Shown in pieces: positions 23,801-37,344 of a DNA stretch of 64,000 nt. Origin of the DNA: Zeugodacus cucurbitae (lineage: Eukaryota; Arthropoda; Insecta; Diptera; Tephritidae); contig NC_071670.1 of NCBI RefSeq assembly GCF_028554725.1, forward strand, positions 24,112,001-24,176,000. Direction: 5' to 3'. The notes under the pieces were generated by a model. That model had not been told where the DNA came from. It saw nothing but the letters and a program-made list of their open reading frames with translations, and made no database searches. The position numbers and the translations under genes were made by a program. Each line of letters opens with the position of its first letter. The first letter of the stretch is position 1.

Positions 23801-25433
23801 CCGCAAGTTAAATACCGACAAATAAAAACATAAAAATGTTTATTCATAATCATTTATTTTGTATTTTATCACATTTAATATCAAAGTTCACATTCTAGCA
23901 AGTTGAATATTGACAAATAAAAACATAAAGAACATTTATTCATAATCATTTATTTTGTATTTTATCACATGTAAGATAAAAGTTCACTTTCCTGCAATTT
24001 AAATACCGACAAATAAAAACATAAAGAATGTTTATTCATAATCATTTATTTTGTATTTTATCACATTTAATATCAAAGTTCACTTTCTTGCAAGTTGTTT
24101 ATCGACAAATAGAAACATAAAGAATGTTTATTCATAATCATTTATTTTGTATTTTTATCAGATTTAAGATCAAGTTTACATTCTTGCAAGTTGAATATTG
24201 ACAAATAAAAACACAAAGAGCATTTATTCATAATCATTTATTTTGCATTTTATCACATTTAAGATCAAAGTTCACTTTCTTGCAAGTAGTTTATCGACAA
24301 ATAAAAACATAAAGAATGTTTATTCATAATCATTTATTTTGTATTTTTATCAGATTTATGATCAAGTTCAATTTCTTGCAAGTTGAATATTGACAAATAA
24401 AAACATAAAGAACATTTATTCATAATCATTTTTTTGTATTTTATCACATTTAAGATCAAAATTCACTTTCTTGCAAGTTGTTTATCGACAACTGGAAACA
24501 TAAAGAACATTTATTCATAATCATTTATTTCATATTTTATCAGATTTAAGATAAAAGTTCACTTTCGTGCAAGTTGAATATTGACAAATAAAAACATAAA
24601 GAACATAAATTCATAATCATTTATTTCGTATTTTATCACATTTAAGATCAAAGTTCACTTTCTTGCAAGTTGTTTATCGACAAATAGAAACATAAAGAAT
24701 GTTTATTCATAATCATTTATTTTGTATTTTTATCACATTTAAGGTCAAAGTTCACTTTCTTGCAAGTTGTGTATCGACAAATAAAAACATAAAGAACATT
24801 TATTCATAATCATTTATTTTGTATTTTATCACATGTAAGATAAAAGTTCACTTTCCTGCAAGTTAAATATCGACAAATAAAAACATAAAGAATGTTTATT
24901 CATAATCATTTATTTTGTATTTTATCACATTTAATATCAAAGTTCACTTTCTTGCAAGTTGTTTATCGACAAATAGAAACATAAAGAATGTTTATTCATA
25001 ATTATTTATTTTGTATTTTTATCAGATTTATGATCAAGTTCACATTCTTGCAAGTTAAATATCGACAAATAAAAACATAAAGAATGTTTATTCATAATCA
25101 TTTATTTTGTATTTTTATTCATAATCATTTATTTTGTATTTTATCACATGTAAGATAAAAGTTCACTTTCCTGCAAGTTAAATACCGACAAATAAAAACA
25201 TAAAGAATGTTTATTCATAATCATTTATTTTGTATTTTATCACATTTAATATCAAAGTTCACTTTCTTGCAAGTTGTTTATCGACAAATAGAAACATAAA
25301 GAATGTTTATTCATAATCATTTATTTTGTATTTTTATCAGATTTATGATCAAGTTCACATTCTTGCAAGTTAAATATCGACAAATAAAAACATAAAGAAT
25401 GTTTATTCATAATCATTTATTTTGTATTTTTAT
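17813..25433 (+). repeat. Large segmental repeat of window positions 1 to ~10408
   Basis: Base 1 aligns with 17813, and the correspondence holds monomer by monomer to ~3037/20849. It resumes from 5990/20850 after skipping the mariner and the 2,017-bp duplication, and continues to about 10408/25433. Shared rarities include TTCATAATTATATATATTG (372 and 18184), CATAATAATTTATTTTG (979 and 18791), AAGTTATATACCG (7508 and 22529), AATCATTTTTTTGTATTTT (9401 and 24425) and CATAATTATTTATTTTG (9974 and 25000). The copies differ by single bases, one 27-bp core duplication and a two-monomer gain or loss near 6850/21740. This copy lacks the mariner. Confidence 0.88.
20848..20849. other. Empty mariner target site in the segmental copy
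   Basis: TTTTG-TA-TTTTTATCACATTTAAGGTC occurs here at the position equivalent to the mariner insertion point (3037/5989). It shows the pre-insertion sequence with a single TA and confirms the element ends and the duplication. Confidence 0.92.
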
Positions 25434-28400
25434 TCATAATCATTTATTTTGTATTTTATCACATGTAAGATAAAAGTTCACTTTCCTGCAAGTTAAATAC
25501 CGACAAATAAAAACATAAAGAATGTTTATTCATAATCATTTATTTTGTATTTTATCACATTTAATATCAAAGTTCACTTTCCTGCAAGTTAAATATCGAC
25601 AAATAAAAACATAAAGAACATTTATTCATAATCATTTATTTTGTATTTTATCACATGTAAGATAAAAGTTCACTTTCCTGCAATTTAAATACCGACAAAT
25701 AAAAACATAAAGAATGTTTATTCATAATCATTTATTTTGTATTTTATCACATTTAATATCAAAGTTCACTTTCTTGCAAGTTGTTTATCGACAAATAGAA
25801 ACATAAAGAATGTTTATTCATAATCATTTATTTTGTATTTTTATCAGATTTAAGATCAAGTTTACATTCTTGCAAGTTGAATATTAAAAATAAAAACGTA
25901 AAGAATGTTTATTCATAATAATTTATTTTGTATTTTATCAGATTTGTGATCAAGTTCACATTCTTGCAAGTTGAATATTGACAAATAAAAACATAAAGAA
26001 CATTTATTCATAATCATTTATTTTGTATTTTATCACTTTTAAGATCAAAGTTCGCTTTCTTGCAAGTTGTTTATCGACAAATAAAAACATAATGAATGTT
26101 TATTCATAATCATTTATTTTGTATTTTATCACATTTAATATCAAAGTTCACTATCTTGCAAGTTAAATATCGACAAATAGAAACATAAAGAATGTTTATT
26201 CATAATCATTTATTTTGTATTTTTATTCATAATCATATATTTTGTATTTTATCACATTTAATATCAAAGTTCACTTTCCTGCAAGTTAAATATCGACAAA
26301 TAAAAACATAAAGAATGTTTATTCATAATCATTTATTTTGTATTTTATCACATTTAATATCAAAGTTCACATTCTAGCAAGTTGAATATTGACAAATAAA
26401 AACATAAAGAACATTTATTCATAATCAGTTATTTTGTATTTTATCACATGTAAGATAAAAGTTCACTTTCCTGCAAGTTAAATACCGACAAATAAAAACA
26501 TAAAGAACATTTATTCATAATCATTTATTTTGTATTTTATCACATGTAAGATAAAAGTTCACTTTCCCGCAAGTTAAATACCGACAAATAAAAACATAAA
26601 AATGTTTATTCATAATCATTTATTTTGTAATTTATCACATTTAATATCAAAGTTCACATTCTAGCAAGTTGAATATTGACAAATAAAAACATAAAGAACA
26701 TTTATTCATAATCATTTATTTTGTATTTTATCACATGTAAGATAAAAGTTCACTTTCCTGCAATTTAAATACCGACAAATAAAAACATAAAGAATGTTTA
26801 TTCATAATCATTTATTTTGTATTTTTATCAGATTTAAGATCAAGTTTACATTCTTGCAAGTTGAATATTGACAAATAAAAACACAAAGAGCATTTATTCA
26901 TAATCATTTATTTTGCATTTTATCACATTTAAGATCAAAGTTCACTTTCTTGCAAGTAGTTTATCGACAAATAAAAACATAAAGAATGTTTATTCATAAT
27001 CATTTATTTTGTATTTTTATCAGATTTATGATCAAGTTCAATTTCTTGCAAGTTGAATATTGACAAATAAAAACATAAAGAACATTTATTCATAATCATT
27101 TTTTTGTATTTTATCACATTTAAGATCAAAATTCACTTTCTTGCAAGTTGTTTATCGACAACTGGAAACATAAAGAACATTTATTCATAATCATTTATTT
27201 CATATTTTATCAGATTTAAGATAAAAGTTCACTTTCGTGCAAGTTGAATATTGACAAATAAAAACATAAAGAACATAAATTCATAATCATTTATTTCGTA
27301 TTTTATCACATTTAATATCAAAGTTCACTTTCTTGCAAGTTGTTTATCGACAAATAGAAACATAAAGAATGTTTATTCATAATTATTTATTTTGTATTTT
27401 TATCAGATTTATGATCAAGTTCACATTCTTGCAAGTTAAATATCGACAAATAAAAACATAAAGAATGTTTATTCATAATCATTTATTTTGTATTTTTATT
27501 CATAATCATTTATTTTGTATTTTATCACATGTAAGATAAAAGTTCACTTTCCTGCAAGTTAAATACCGACAAATAAAAACATAAAGAATGTTTATTCATA
27601 ATCATTTATTTTGTATTTTATCACATTTAATATCAAAGTTCACTTTCTTGCAAGTTGTTTATCGACAAATAGAAACATAAAGAATGTTTATTCATAATCA
27701 TTTATTTTGTATTTTTATCAGATTTATGATCAAGTTCACATTCTTGCAAGTTAAATATCGACAAATAAAAACATAAAGAATGTTTATTCATAATCATTTA
27801 TTTTGTATTTTTATTCATAATCATTTATTTTGTATTTTATCACATGTAAGATAAAAGTTCACTTTCCTGCAAGTTAAATACCGACAAATAAAAACATAAA
27901 GAATGTTTATTCATAATCATTTATTTTGTATTTTATCACATTTAATATCAAAGTTCACTTTCCTGCAAGTTAAATATCGACAAATAGAAACATAAAGAAT
28001 GTTTATTCATAATCATTTATTTTGTATTTTTATTCATAATCATTTATTTTGTATTTTATCACATGTAAGATAAAAGTTCACTTTCCTGCAAGTTAAATAC
28101 CGACAAATAAAAACATAAAGAATGTTTATTCATAATCATTTATTTTGTATTTTATCACATTTAATATCAAAGTTCACATTCTAGCAAGTTGAATATTGAC
28201 AAATAAAAACATAAAGAACATTTATTCATAATCATTTATTTTGTATTTTATCACATGTAAGATAAAAGTTCACTTTCCTGCAAGTTAAATACCGACAAAT
28301 AAAAACATAAAGAACATTTATTCATAATCATTTATTTTGTATTTTATCACATGTAAGATAAAAGTTCACTTTCCCGCAAGTTAAATACCGACAAATAAAA

Positions 28401-30960
28401 ACATAAAGAATGTTTATTCATAATCATTTATTTTGTATTTTATCACATTTAATATCAAAGTTCACATTCTAGCAAGTTGAATATTGACAAATAAAAACAT
28501 AAAGAACATTTATTCATAATCATTTATTTTGTATTTTATCACATGTAAGATAAAAGTTCACTTTCCTGCAAGTTAAATACCGACAAATAAAAACATAAAG
28601 AATGTTTATTCATAATCATTTATTTTGTATTTTATCACATTTAATATCAAAGTTCACTTTCCCGCAAGTTAAATACCGACAAATAAAAACATAAAGAATG
28701 TTAATTCCTAATCATTTATTTTGTATTTTATCACATTTAATATCAAAGTTCACTTTCCTGCAAGCTAAATATCGACAAATAAAAACATAAAGAATGTTTA
28801 TTCATAATCATTTATTTTGTATTTTTATCAGATTTATGATCAAGTTCACATTCTTGCAAGTTGAATATTGACAAATAAAAACATAAAGAACATTTATTCA
28901 TAATCATTTATTCTGTATTTTATCACATTTAAGATCAAAGTTCCTTTTCTTGCAAGTTGAATATCGACAAATAAAAGCATAAAGAATGTTTATTCATAAT
29001 CATTTACTTTGTATTTTATCACATTTAAGATCAAAGTTCACTTTCTTGCAAGTTGTTTATCGACAAATAGAAACATAAAGAACATTTATTCATAATCATT
29101 TATTTTATATTTTATCAGATGTAAGATAAAAGTTCACTTTCGGGCAAGTTGAATATCGACAAATAAAAACATAAAGAATGTTTACTCATAATCATTTATT
29201 TTGTATTTTTATCAGATTTATGATCAAGTTCATTTTCTTACAAGTTGTTTATCGACAAATAAAAACATAAAGAACATTTATTCTTAATCATTTATTTTGT
29301 ATTTTATCACATGTAAGATAAAAGTTCACTTTCCTGCAATTTAAATATCGACAAATAAAAACATAAAGAATGTTTATTCATAATCATTTATTTTGTATTT
29401 TATCACATTTAATATCAAAGTTCACTTTCCTGCAAGCTAAATATCGACAAATAAAAACATAAAGAATGTTTATTCATAATCATTTATTTTGTATTTTTAT
29501 CAGATTTATGATCAAGTTCACATTCTTGCAAGTTGAATATTGACAAATAAAGACATAAAGAACATTTATTCATAATCATTTATTCTGTAGTTTATCACAT
29601 TTAAGATCAAAGTTCCTTTTCTTGCAAGTTGAATATCGACAAATAAAAGCATAAAGAATGTTTATTCATAATCATTTACTTTGTATTTTATCACATTTAA
29701 GATCAAAGTTCACTTTCTTGCAAGTTGTTTATCGACAAATAGAAACATAAAGAATGTTAATTTATAATCATTTATTTTGTATTTTTATCAGATTTATGAT
29801 CAAGTTCACTTTCTTGCAAGTTAAATATCGACAAATAAAAACATAAAGAATGTTTACTCATAATCATTTATTTTGTATTTTTATCAGATTTATGATCAAG
29901 TTCATTTTCTTACAAGTTGTTTATCGACAAATAAAAACATAAAGAACATTTATTCTTAATCATTTATTTTGTATTTTATCACATGTAAGATAAAAGTTCA
30001 CTTTCCTGCAATTTAAATATCGACAAATAAAAACATAAAGAATGTTTATTCATAATCATTTATTTTGTATTTTATCACATTTAATATCAAAGTTCACTTT
30101 CCTGCAAGCTAAATATCGACAAATAAAAACATAAAGAATGTTTATTCATAATCATTTATTTTGTATTTTTATCAGATTTATGATCAAGTTCACATTCTTG
30201 CAAGTTGAATATTGACAAATAAAGACATAAAGAACATTTATTCATAATCATTTATTCTGTATTTGATCACATTTAAGATCAAAGTTCCTTTTCTTGCAAG
30301 TTGAATATCGACAAATAAAAGCATAAAGAATGTTTATTCATAATCATTTACTTTGTATTTTATCACATTTAAGATCAAAGTTCACTTTCTTGCAAGTTGT
30401 TTATCGACAAATAGAAACATAAAGAACATTTATTCATAATCATTTATTTTATATTTTATCAGATGTAAGATAAAAGTTCACTTTCGGGCAAGTTGAATAT
30501 CGACAAATAAAAACATAAAGAATGTTTATTCATAATCATTTATTTTGTATTTTTATCAGATTTATGATCAAGTTCACTTTCTTGCAAGTTAAATATCGAC
30601 AAATAAAAACATAAAGAATGTTTAATCATAATCATTTATTTTGTATTTTTATCAGATTTATGATCAAGTTCACATTCTTTCAAGTTGAATATTAACAAAC
30701 AAAAACATAAAGAACATTTATTCAAATCATTTGTTTTGTATTTTATCACATTTAAGATCAAAGTTCACTTTCTTGCAAGTTGTTTATCGACAACTGGAAA
30801 CATAAAGAACATTTATTCATAATCATTTATTTTGTATTTAATCACATTTAAGATCAAAGTTCACTTTCTTGCAAGTTGTTTATCGACAACTGGAAACATA
30901 AAGAACATTTATTCATAATCATTTATTTTATATTTTATCAGATGTAAGATAAAAGTTCAC

Positions 30961-31342
30961 TTTCGGGCAAGTTGAATATCGACAAATAAAAACATAAAGA
31001 AAATAAATTCATAATCATTTATGTCGTATTTTAACACATTTAAGGTCAATGTTCACTTTCTTGCGAGTTGAATATTAAAAATAAAAACATAAAGAACATT
31101 TATTCATAATCATTTATTTTATATTTTATCAGATGTAAGATAAAAGTTCACTTTCGGGCAAGTTGAATATCGACAAATAAAAACATAAAGAAAATAAATT
31201 CATAATCATTTATGTCGTATTTTAACACATTTAAGGTCAATGTTCACTTTCTTGCGAGTTGAATATTAAAAATAAAAACATAAAGAACATTTATTCATAA
31301 TCATTTATTTTGTATTTTTATCAGATTTATGATCAAAGTTCA
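30961..31342 (+). repeat. 191-bp dimer, two tandem copies
   Basis: TTTCGGGCAAG at 30961 and 31152 are 191 bp apart. The pair TTTCGGGCAAG / TTATGTCGTATTTTAACAC / GGTCAATGTTCAC / TTGCGAGTTG is repeated in order. GGTCAATGTTC is a private variant found in both copies here, while other blocks read GGTCAAAGTTC, so the duplication is local. Confidence 0.88.
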
Positions 31343-31666
31343 CATTCTTGCAAGTTGAATATTAAAAATAAAAACGTAAAAGAATGTTTATTCATAATCA
31401 TTTATTTTGTATTTTATCAGATTTATGATCAAGTTCACATTCTTGCAAGTTGAATATTGACAAATAAAAACATAAAGAACATTTACTCATAATCATTTAT
31501 TTTGTATTTTATCACTTTTAAGATCAAAGTGCGCTTTCTTGCAAGTTGTTTATCGACAAATAAAAACATAATGAATGTTTATTCATAATCATTTATTTTG
31601 TATTTTATCACATTTAAGATCAAAGTTCACTATCTTGCAAGTTAAATATCGACAAATAGAAACATA

Positions 31667-32434
31667 AAGCATGTTTACTCATAATCATTTATTTTGTATT
31701 TTTATCAGATTTATGATCAAGTTCATTTTCTTGCAAGTTGTTTATCGACAAATAAAAACATAAAGAACATTTATTCTTAATCATTTATTTTGTATTTTAT
31801 CACATGTAAGATAAAACTTCACTTTCCTGCAATTTAAATATCGACAAATAAAAACACAAAGAATGTTTATTCATAATCATTTATTTTGTATTTTATCACA
31901 TTTAATATCAAAGTTCACTTTCTTGCAAGTTGTTTATCGACAAATAGAAACATAAAGAATGTTTATTCATAATCATTTATTTTGTATTTTTATCAGATTT
32001 ATGATCAAGTTCACTTTCTTGCAAGTTAAATATCGACAAATAAAAACATAAAGCATGTTTACTCATAATCATTTATTTTGTATTTTTATCAGATTTATGA
32101 TCAAGTTCATTTTCTTGCAAGTTGTTTATCGACAAATAAAAACATAAAGAACATTTATTCTTAATCATTTATTTTGTATTTTATCACATGTAAGATAAAA
32201 CTTCACTTTCCTGCAATTTAAATATCGACAAATAAAAACACAAAGAATGTTTATTCATAATCATTTATTTTGTATTTTATCACATTTAATATCAAAGTTC
32301 ACTTTCTTGCAAGTTGTTTATCGACAAATAGAAACATAAAGAATGTTTATTCATAATCATTTATTTTGTATTTTTATCAGATTTATGATCAAGTTCACTT
32401 TCTTGCAAGTTGTTTATCGACAAATAAAAACATA
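31667..32434 (+). repeat. 384-bp tetramer, two tandem copies and a partial third
   Basis: AAGCATGTTTACTCATAATC at 31667 and 32051 are 384 bp apart, exactly four 96-bp monomers. The private variants TAAAACTTCACTTTCC and AAAACACAAAGAATG occur in both copies. Part of the unit (TAAAACTTCAC) appears again at ~32483. Confidence 0.85.
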
Positions 32435-33904
32435 AAGAACATTTATTCTTAATCATTTATTTTGTATTTTATCACATGTAAGATAAAACTTCACTTTCCT
32501 GCAATTTAAATATCGACAAATAAAAGCATAAAGAATGTTTATTCATAATCATTTACTTTGTATTTTTTCACATTTAAGATCAAAGTTCACTTTCTTGCAA
32601 GTTGTTTATCGACAAATAGAAACATAAAGAATGTTTATTCATAATCATTTATTTTGTATTTTTATCAGATTTATGATCAAGTTCACTTTCTTGCAAGTTG
32701 TTTATCGACAAATAAAAACATAAAGCATGTTTACTCATAATCATTTATTTTGTATTTTTATCAGATTTATGATCAAGTTCACTTTCTTGCAAGTTAAATA
32801 TCGACAAATAAAAACATAAAGAACATTTATTCATAATCATTTATTTTGTATTTTTATCAGATTTATGATCAAAGTTCACATTCTTGCAAGTTGAATATTG
32901 ACAAACAAAAACATAAAGAACATTTATTCATAATCATTTATTTTGTATTTTATCACATTTAAGATCAAAGTTCACTTTCTTGCAAGTTGTTTATCGACAA
33001 CTGGAACATTAAAGAACATTTATTCATAATCATTTATTTTATATTTTATCAGATTTAAGATAAAAGTTCACTTTCGTGCAAGTTGAATATCGACAAATAA
33101 AAACATAAAGAAAATAAATTCATAATCATTTATTTCGTATTTTAACACATTTAAGGTCAAAGTTCACTTTCTTGCGAGTTGAATATTAAGAATAAAAACA
33201 TAAAGAACATTTATTCATAATCATTTATTTTGTATTTTTATCAGATTTATGATCAAAGTTCACATTCTTGCAAGTTGAATATTGACAAATAAAAACATAA
33301 AGAACATAAATTCATAATCATTTCTTGCAAGTTGAATATTAAAAATAAAAACGTAAAGAATGTTTATTCATAATCATTTATTTTGTATTTTATCAGATTT
33401 ATGATCAAGTTCACATTCTTGCAAGTTGAATATTGACAAATAAAAACATAAAGAACATTTATTCATAATCATTTATTTTGTATTTTATCACTTTTAAGAT
33501 CAAAGTTCGCTTTCTTGCAAGTTGTTTATCGACAAATAAAAACATAATGAATGTTTATTCATAATCATTTATTTTGTATTTTATCACATTTAAGATCAAA
33601 GTTCACTACCTTGCAAGTTAAATATCGACAAATAGAAACATAAAGAATGTTTATTCATAATCATTTATTTTGTATTTTTATTCATAATCATTTATTTTGT
33701 ATTTTATCACATTTAATATCAAAGTTCACTTTCCTGCAAGTTAAATATCGACAAATAAAAACATAAAGAATGTTTATTCATAATCATTTATTTTGTATTT
33801 TATCACATTTAATATCAAAGTTCACATTCTAGCAAGTTGAATATTGACAAATAAAAACATAAAGAACATTTATTCATAATCATTTATTTTGTATTTTATC
33901 ACAT

Positions 33905-35624
33905 GTAAGATAAAAGTTCACTTTCCTGCAAGTTAAATACCGACAAATAAAAACATAAAGAACATTTATTCATAATCATTTATTTTGTATTTTATCACAT
34001 GTAAGATAAAAGTTCACTTTCCCGCAAGTTAAATACCGACAAATAAAAACATAAAGAATGTTTATTCATAATCATTTATTTTGTATTTTATCACATTTAA
34101 TATCAAAGTTCACATTCTAGCAAGTTGAATATTGACAAATAAACACATAAAGAACATTTATTCATAATCATTTATTTTGTATTTTATCACATGTAAGATA
34201 AAAGTTCACTTTCCTGCAAGTTAAATACCGACAAATAAAAACATAAAGAATGTTTATTCATAATCATTTATTTTTTATTTTATCACATTTAATATCAAAG
34301 TTCACTTTCTTGCAAGTTGTTTATAGACAAATAGAAACATAAAGAATGTTTATTCATAATCATTTATTTTGTATTTTTATCAGATTTAAGATCAAGTTTA
34401 CATTCTTGCAAGTTGAATATTGACAAATAAAAACATAAAGAGCATTTATTCATAATCATTTATTTTGCATTTTATCACATTTAAGATCAAAGTTTACTTT
34501 CTTGCAAGTTGTTTATCGACAAATAAAAACATAAAGAATGTTTATTCATAATCATTTATTTTGAATTTTTAACAGATTTATGATCAAGTTCAATTTCTTG
34601 CAAGTTGAATATTGACAAATAAAAACATAAAGAACATTTATTCATAATCATTTATTTTGTATTTTAAAACATTTAAGATCAAAATTCACTTTCTTGCAAG
34701 TTGTGTATCGACAAATAAAAACATAATGAATGTTTATTCATAATCATTTATTTTGTATTTTATCACATTTAAGATCAAAGTTCACTATCTTGCAAGTTAA
34801 ATATCGACAAATAGAAACATAAAGAATGTTTATTCATAATCATTTATTTTGTATTTTTATTCATAATCATTTATTTTGTATTTTATCACATTTAATATCA
34901 AAGTTCACTTTCCTGCAAGTTAAATATCGACAAATAAAAACATAAAGAATGTTTATTCATAATCATTTATTTTGTATTTTATCACATTTAATATCAAAGT
35001 TCACATTCTAGCAAGTTGAATATTGACAAATAAAAACATAAAGAACATTTATTCATAATCATCTATTTTGTATTTTATCACATGTAAGATAAAAGTTCAC
35101 TTTCCTGCAAGTTAAATACCGACAAATAAAAACATAAAGAACATTTATTCATAATCATTTATTTTGTTTTTTATCACATGTAAGATAAAAGTTCACTTTC
35201 CCGCAAGTTAAATACCGACAAATAAAAACATAAAAAATGTTTATTCATAATCATTTATTTTGTATTTTATCACATTTAATATCAAAGTTCACATTCTAGC
35301 AAGTTGAATATTGACAAATAAAAACATAAAGAACATTTATTCATAATCATTTATTTTGTATTTTATCACATGTAAGATAAAAGTTCACTTTCCTGCAAGT
35401 TAAATACCGACAAATAAAAACATAAAGAATGTTTATTCATAATCATTTATTTTGTATTTTATCACATTTAATATCAAAGTTCACTTTCTTGCAAGTTGTT
35501 TATCGACAAATAGAAACATAAAGAATGTTTATTCATAATCATTTATTTTGTATTTTTATCAGATTTAAGATCAAATTTACATTCTTGCAAGTTGAATATT
35601 GACAAATAAAAACATAAAGAGCAT
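33905..35624 (+). repeat. 1,720-bp tandem duplication, copy 1
   Basis: Private markers repeat with a 1,720-bp offset: AAACACATAAAG (34141/35861), TTTTTTATTTTATCAC (~34270/~35990) and TTTATAGACAAATA (34320/36040). The join to copy 2 is a broken monomer at 35621-35625, AAAGAGCAT-GTAAGATAAAAG, with CAT shared by both sides of the breakpoint. Copies differ at several bases, so this event is older than the 2,017-bp and 4,144-bp ones. Confidence 0.9.
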
Positions 35625-37344
35625 GTAAGATAAAAGTTCACTTTCCTGCAAGTTAAATACCGACAAATAAAAACATAAAGAACATTTATTCATAATCATT
35701 TATTTTGTATTTTATCACATGTAAGATAAAAGTTCACTTTCCCGCAAGTTAAATACCGACAAATAAAAACATAAAGAATGTTTATTCATAATCATTTATT
35801 TTGTATTTTATCACATTTAATATCAAAGTTCACATTCTAGCAAGTTGAATATTGACAAATAAACACATAAAGAACATTTATTCATAATCATTTATTTTGT
35901 ATTTTATCACATGTAAGATAAAAGTTCACTTTCCTGCAAGTTAAATACCGACAAATAAAAACATAAAGAATGTTTATTCATAATCATTTATTTTTTATTT
36001 TATCACATTTAATATCAAAGTTCACTTTCTTGCAAGTTGTTTATAGACAAATACAAACATAAAGAATGTTTATTCATAATCATTTATTTTGTATTTTTAT
36101 CAGATTTAAGATCAAGTTTACATTCTTGCAAGTTGAATATTGACAAATAAAAACATAAAGAGCATTTATTCATAATCATTTATTTTGCATTTTATCACAT
36201 TTAAGATCAAAGTTCACTTTCTTGCAAGTTGTTTATCGACAAATAAAAACATAAAGAATGTTTATTCATAATCATTTATTTTGAATTTTTAACAGATTTA
36301 TGATCAAGTTCAATTTCTTGCAAGTTGAAAATTGACAAATAAAAACATAAAGAACATTTATTCATAATCATTTATTTTGTATTTTAAAACATTTAAGATC
36401 AAAATTCACTTTCTTGCAAGTTGTGTGTCGACAAATAAAAACATAATGAATGTTTATTCATAATCATTTATTTTGTATTTTATCACATTTAAGATCAAAG
36501 TTCACTATCTTGCAAGTTAAATATCGACAAATAGAAACATAAAGAATGTTTATTCATAATCATTTATTTTGTATTTTTATTCATAATCATTTATTTTGTA
36601 TTTTATCACATTTAATATCAAAGTTCACTTTCCTGCAAGTTAAATATCGACAAATAAAAACATAAAGAATGTTTATTCATAATCATTTATTTTGTATTTT
36701 ATCACATTTAATATCAAAGTTCACATTCTAGCAAGTTGAATATTGACAAATAAAAACATAAAGAACATTTATTCATAATCATTTATTTTGTATTTTATCA
36801 CATGTAAGATAAAAGTTCACTTTCCTGCAAGTTAAATACCGACAAATAAAAACATAAAGAACATTTATTCATACTCATTTATTTTGTATTTTATCACATG
36901 TAAGATAAAAGTTCACTTTCCCGCAAGTTAAATACCGACAAATAAAAACATAAAGAATGTTTATTCATAATCATTTATTTTGTATTTTATCACATTTAAT
37001 ATCAAAGTTCACATTCTAGCAAGTTGAATATTGACAAATAAAAACATAAAGAACATTTATTCATAATCATTTATTTTGTATTTTATCACATGTAAGATAA
37101 AAGTTCACTTTCCTGCAAGTTAAATACCGACAAATAAAAACATAAAGAATGTTTATTCATAATCATTTATTTTGTATTTTATCACATTTAATATCAAAGT
37201 TCACTTTCTTGCAAGTTGTTTATCGACAAATAGAAACATAAAGAATGTTTCTTCATAATCACTTATTTTGTATTTTTATCAGATTTAAGATCAAATTTAC
37301 ATTCTTGCAAGTTGAATATTGACAAATAAAAACATAAAGAGCAT
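35625..37344 (+). repeat. 1,720-bp tandem duplication, copy 2
   Basis: Second copy of 33905-35624. At its right end the AAAGAGCAT monomer continues normally into TTATTCATAATC (37341 onward), showing the unbroken form of the monomer that was cut at 35624. Confidence 0.9.

Larger units (their letters stand above)
14482..28760 (+). repeat. 96-bp satellite array, block C
   Basis: Continuous monomers in the same orientation. The left part (to ~17812) mixes 96-bp, 123-bp and length-compensated monomers. From 17813 the array repeats the window's first ~10.4 kb. The 25870-27350 stretch is a shortened higher-order copy joined at ~25885, where a TTTACATTC monomer runs straight into the GAATATTAAAAATAAAAACG type. 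Apart from satellite I see nothing else in this 14-kb stretch. Confidence 0.95.
28761..33400 (+). repeat. 96-bp satellite array, block D: divergent monomers with short local amplifications
   Basis: Monomers here carry variants rare elsewhere to the left: CAAGCTAAATATC (28761, 29432, 30105), TTTCGGGCAAG, TTATGTCGTATTTTAACAC, GTTTACTCATAATC, TTATTCTTAATC and AAGCATGTTTAC. Local units repeat at about 672 bp (seven monomers), 384 bp (four monomers) and 191 bp (two monomers). A truncated monomer is seen at ~33320, where AATCATTT joins TTGCAAG directly. No gene or RNA is visible. Confidence 0.93.

Noticed and set aside
30440..30480. TTTTATATTTT matching the yeast origin consensus
   Set aside because: An 11-mer match is expected often in DNA this AT-rich, and animal origins do not depend on this motif.
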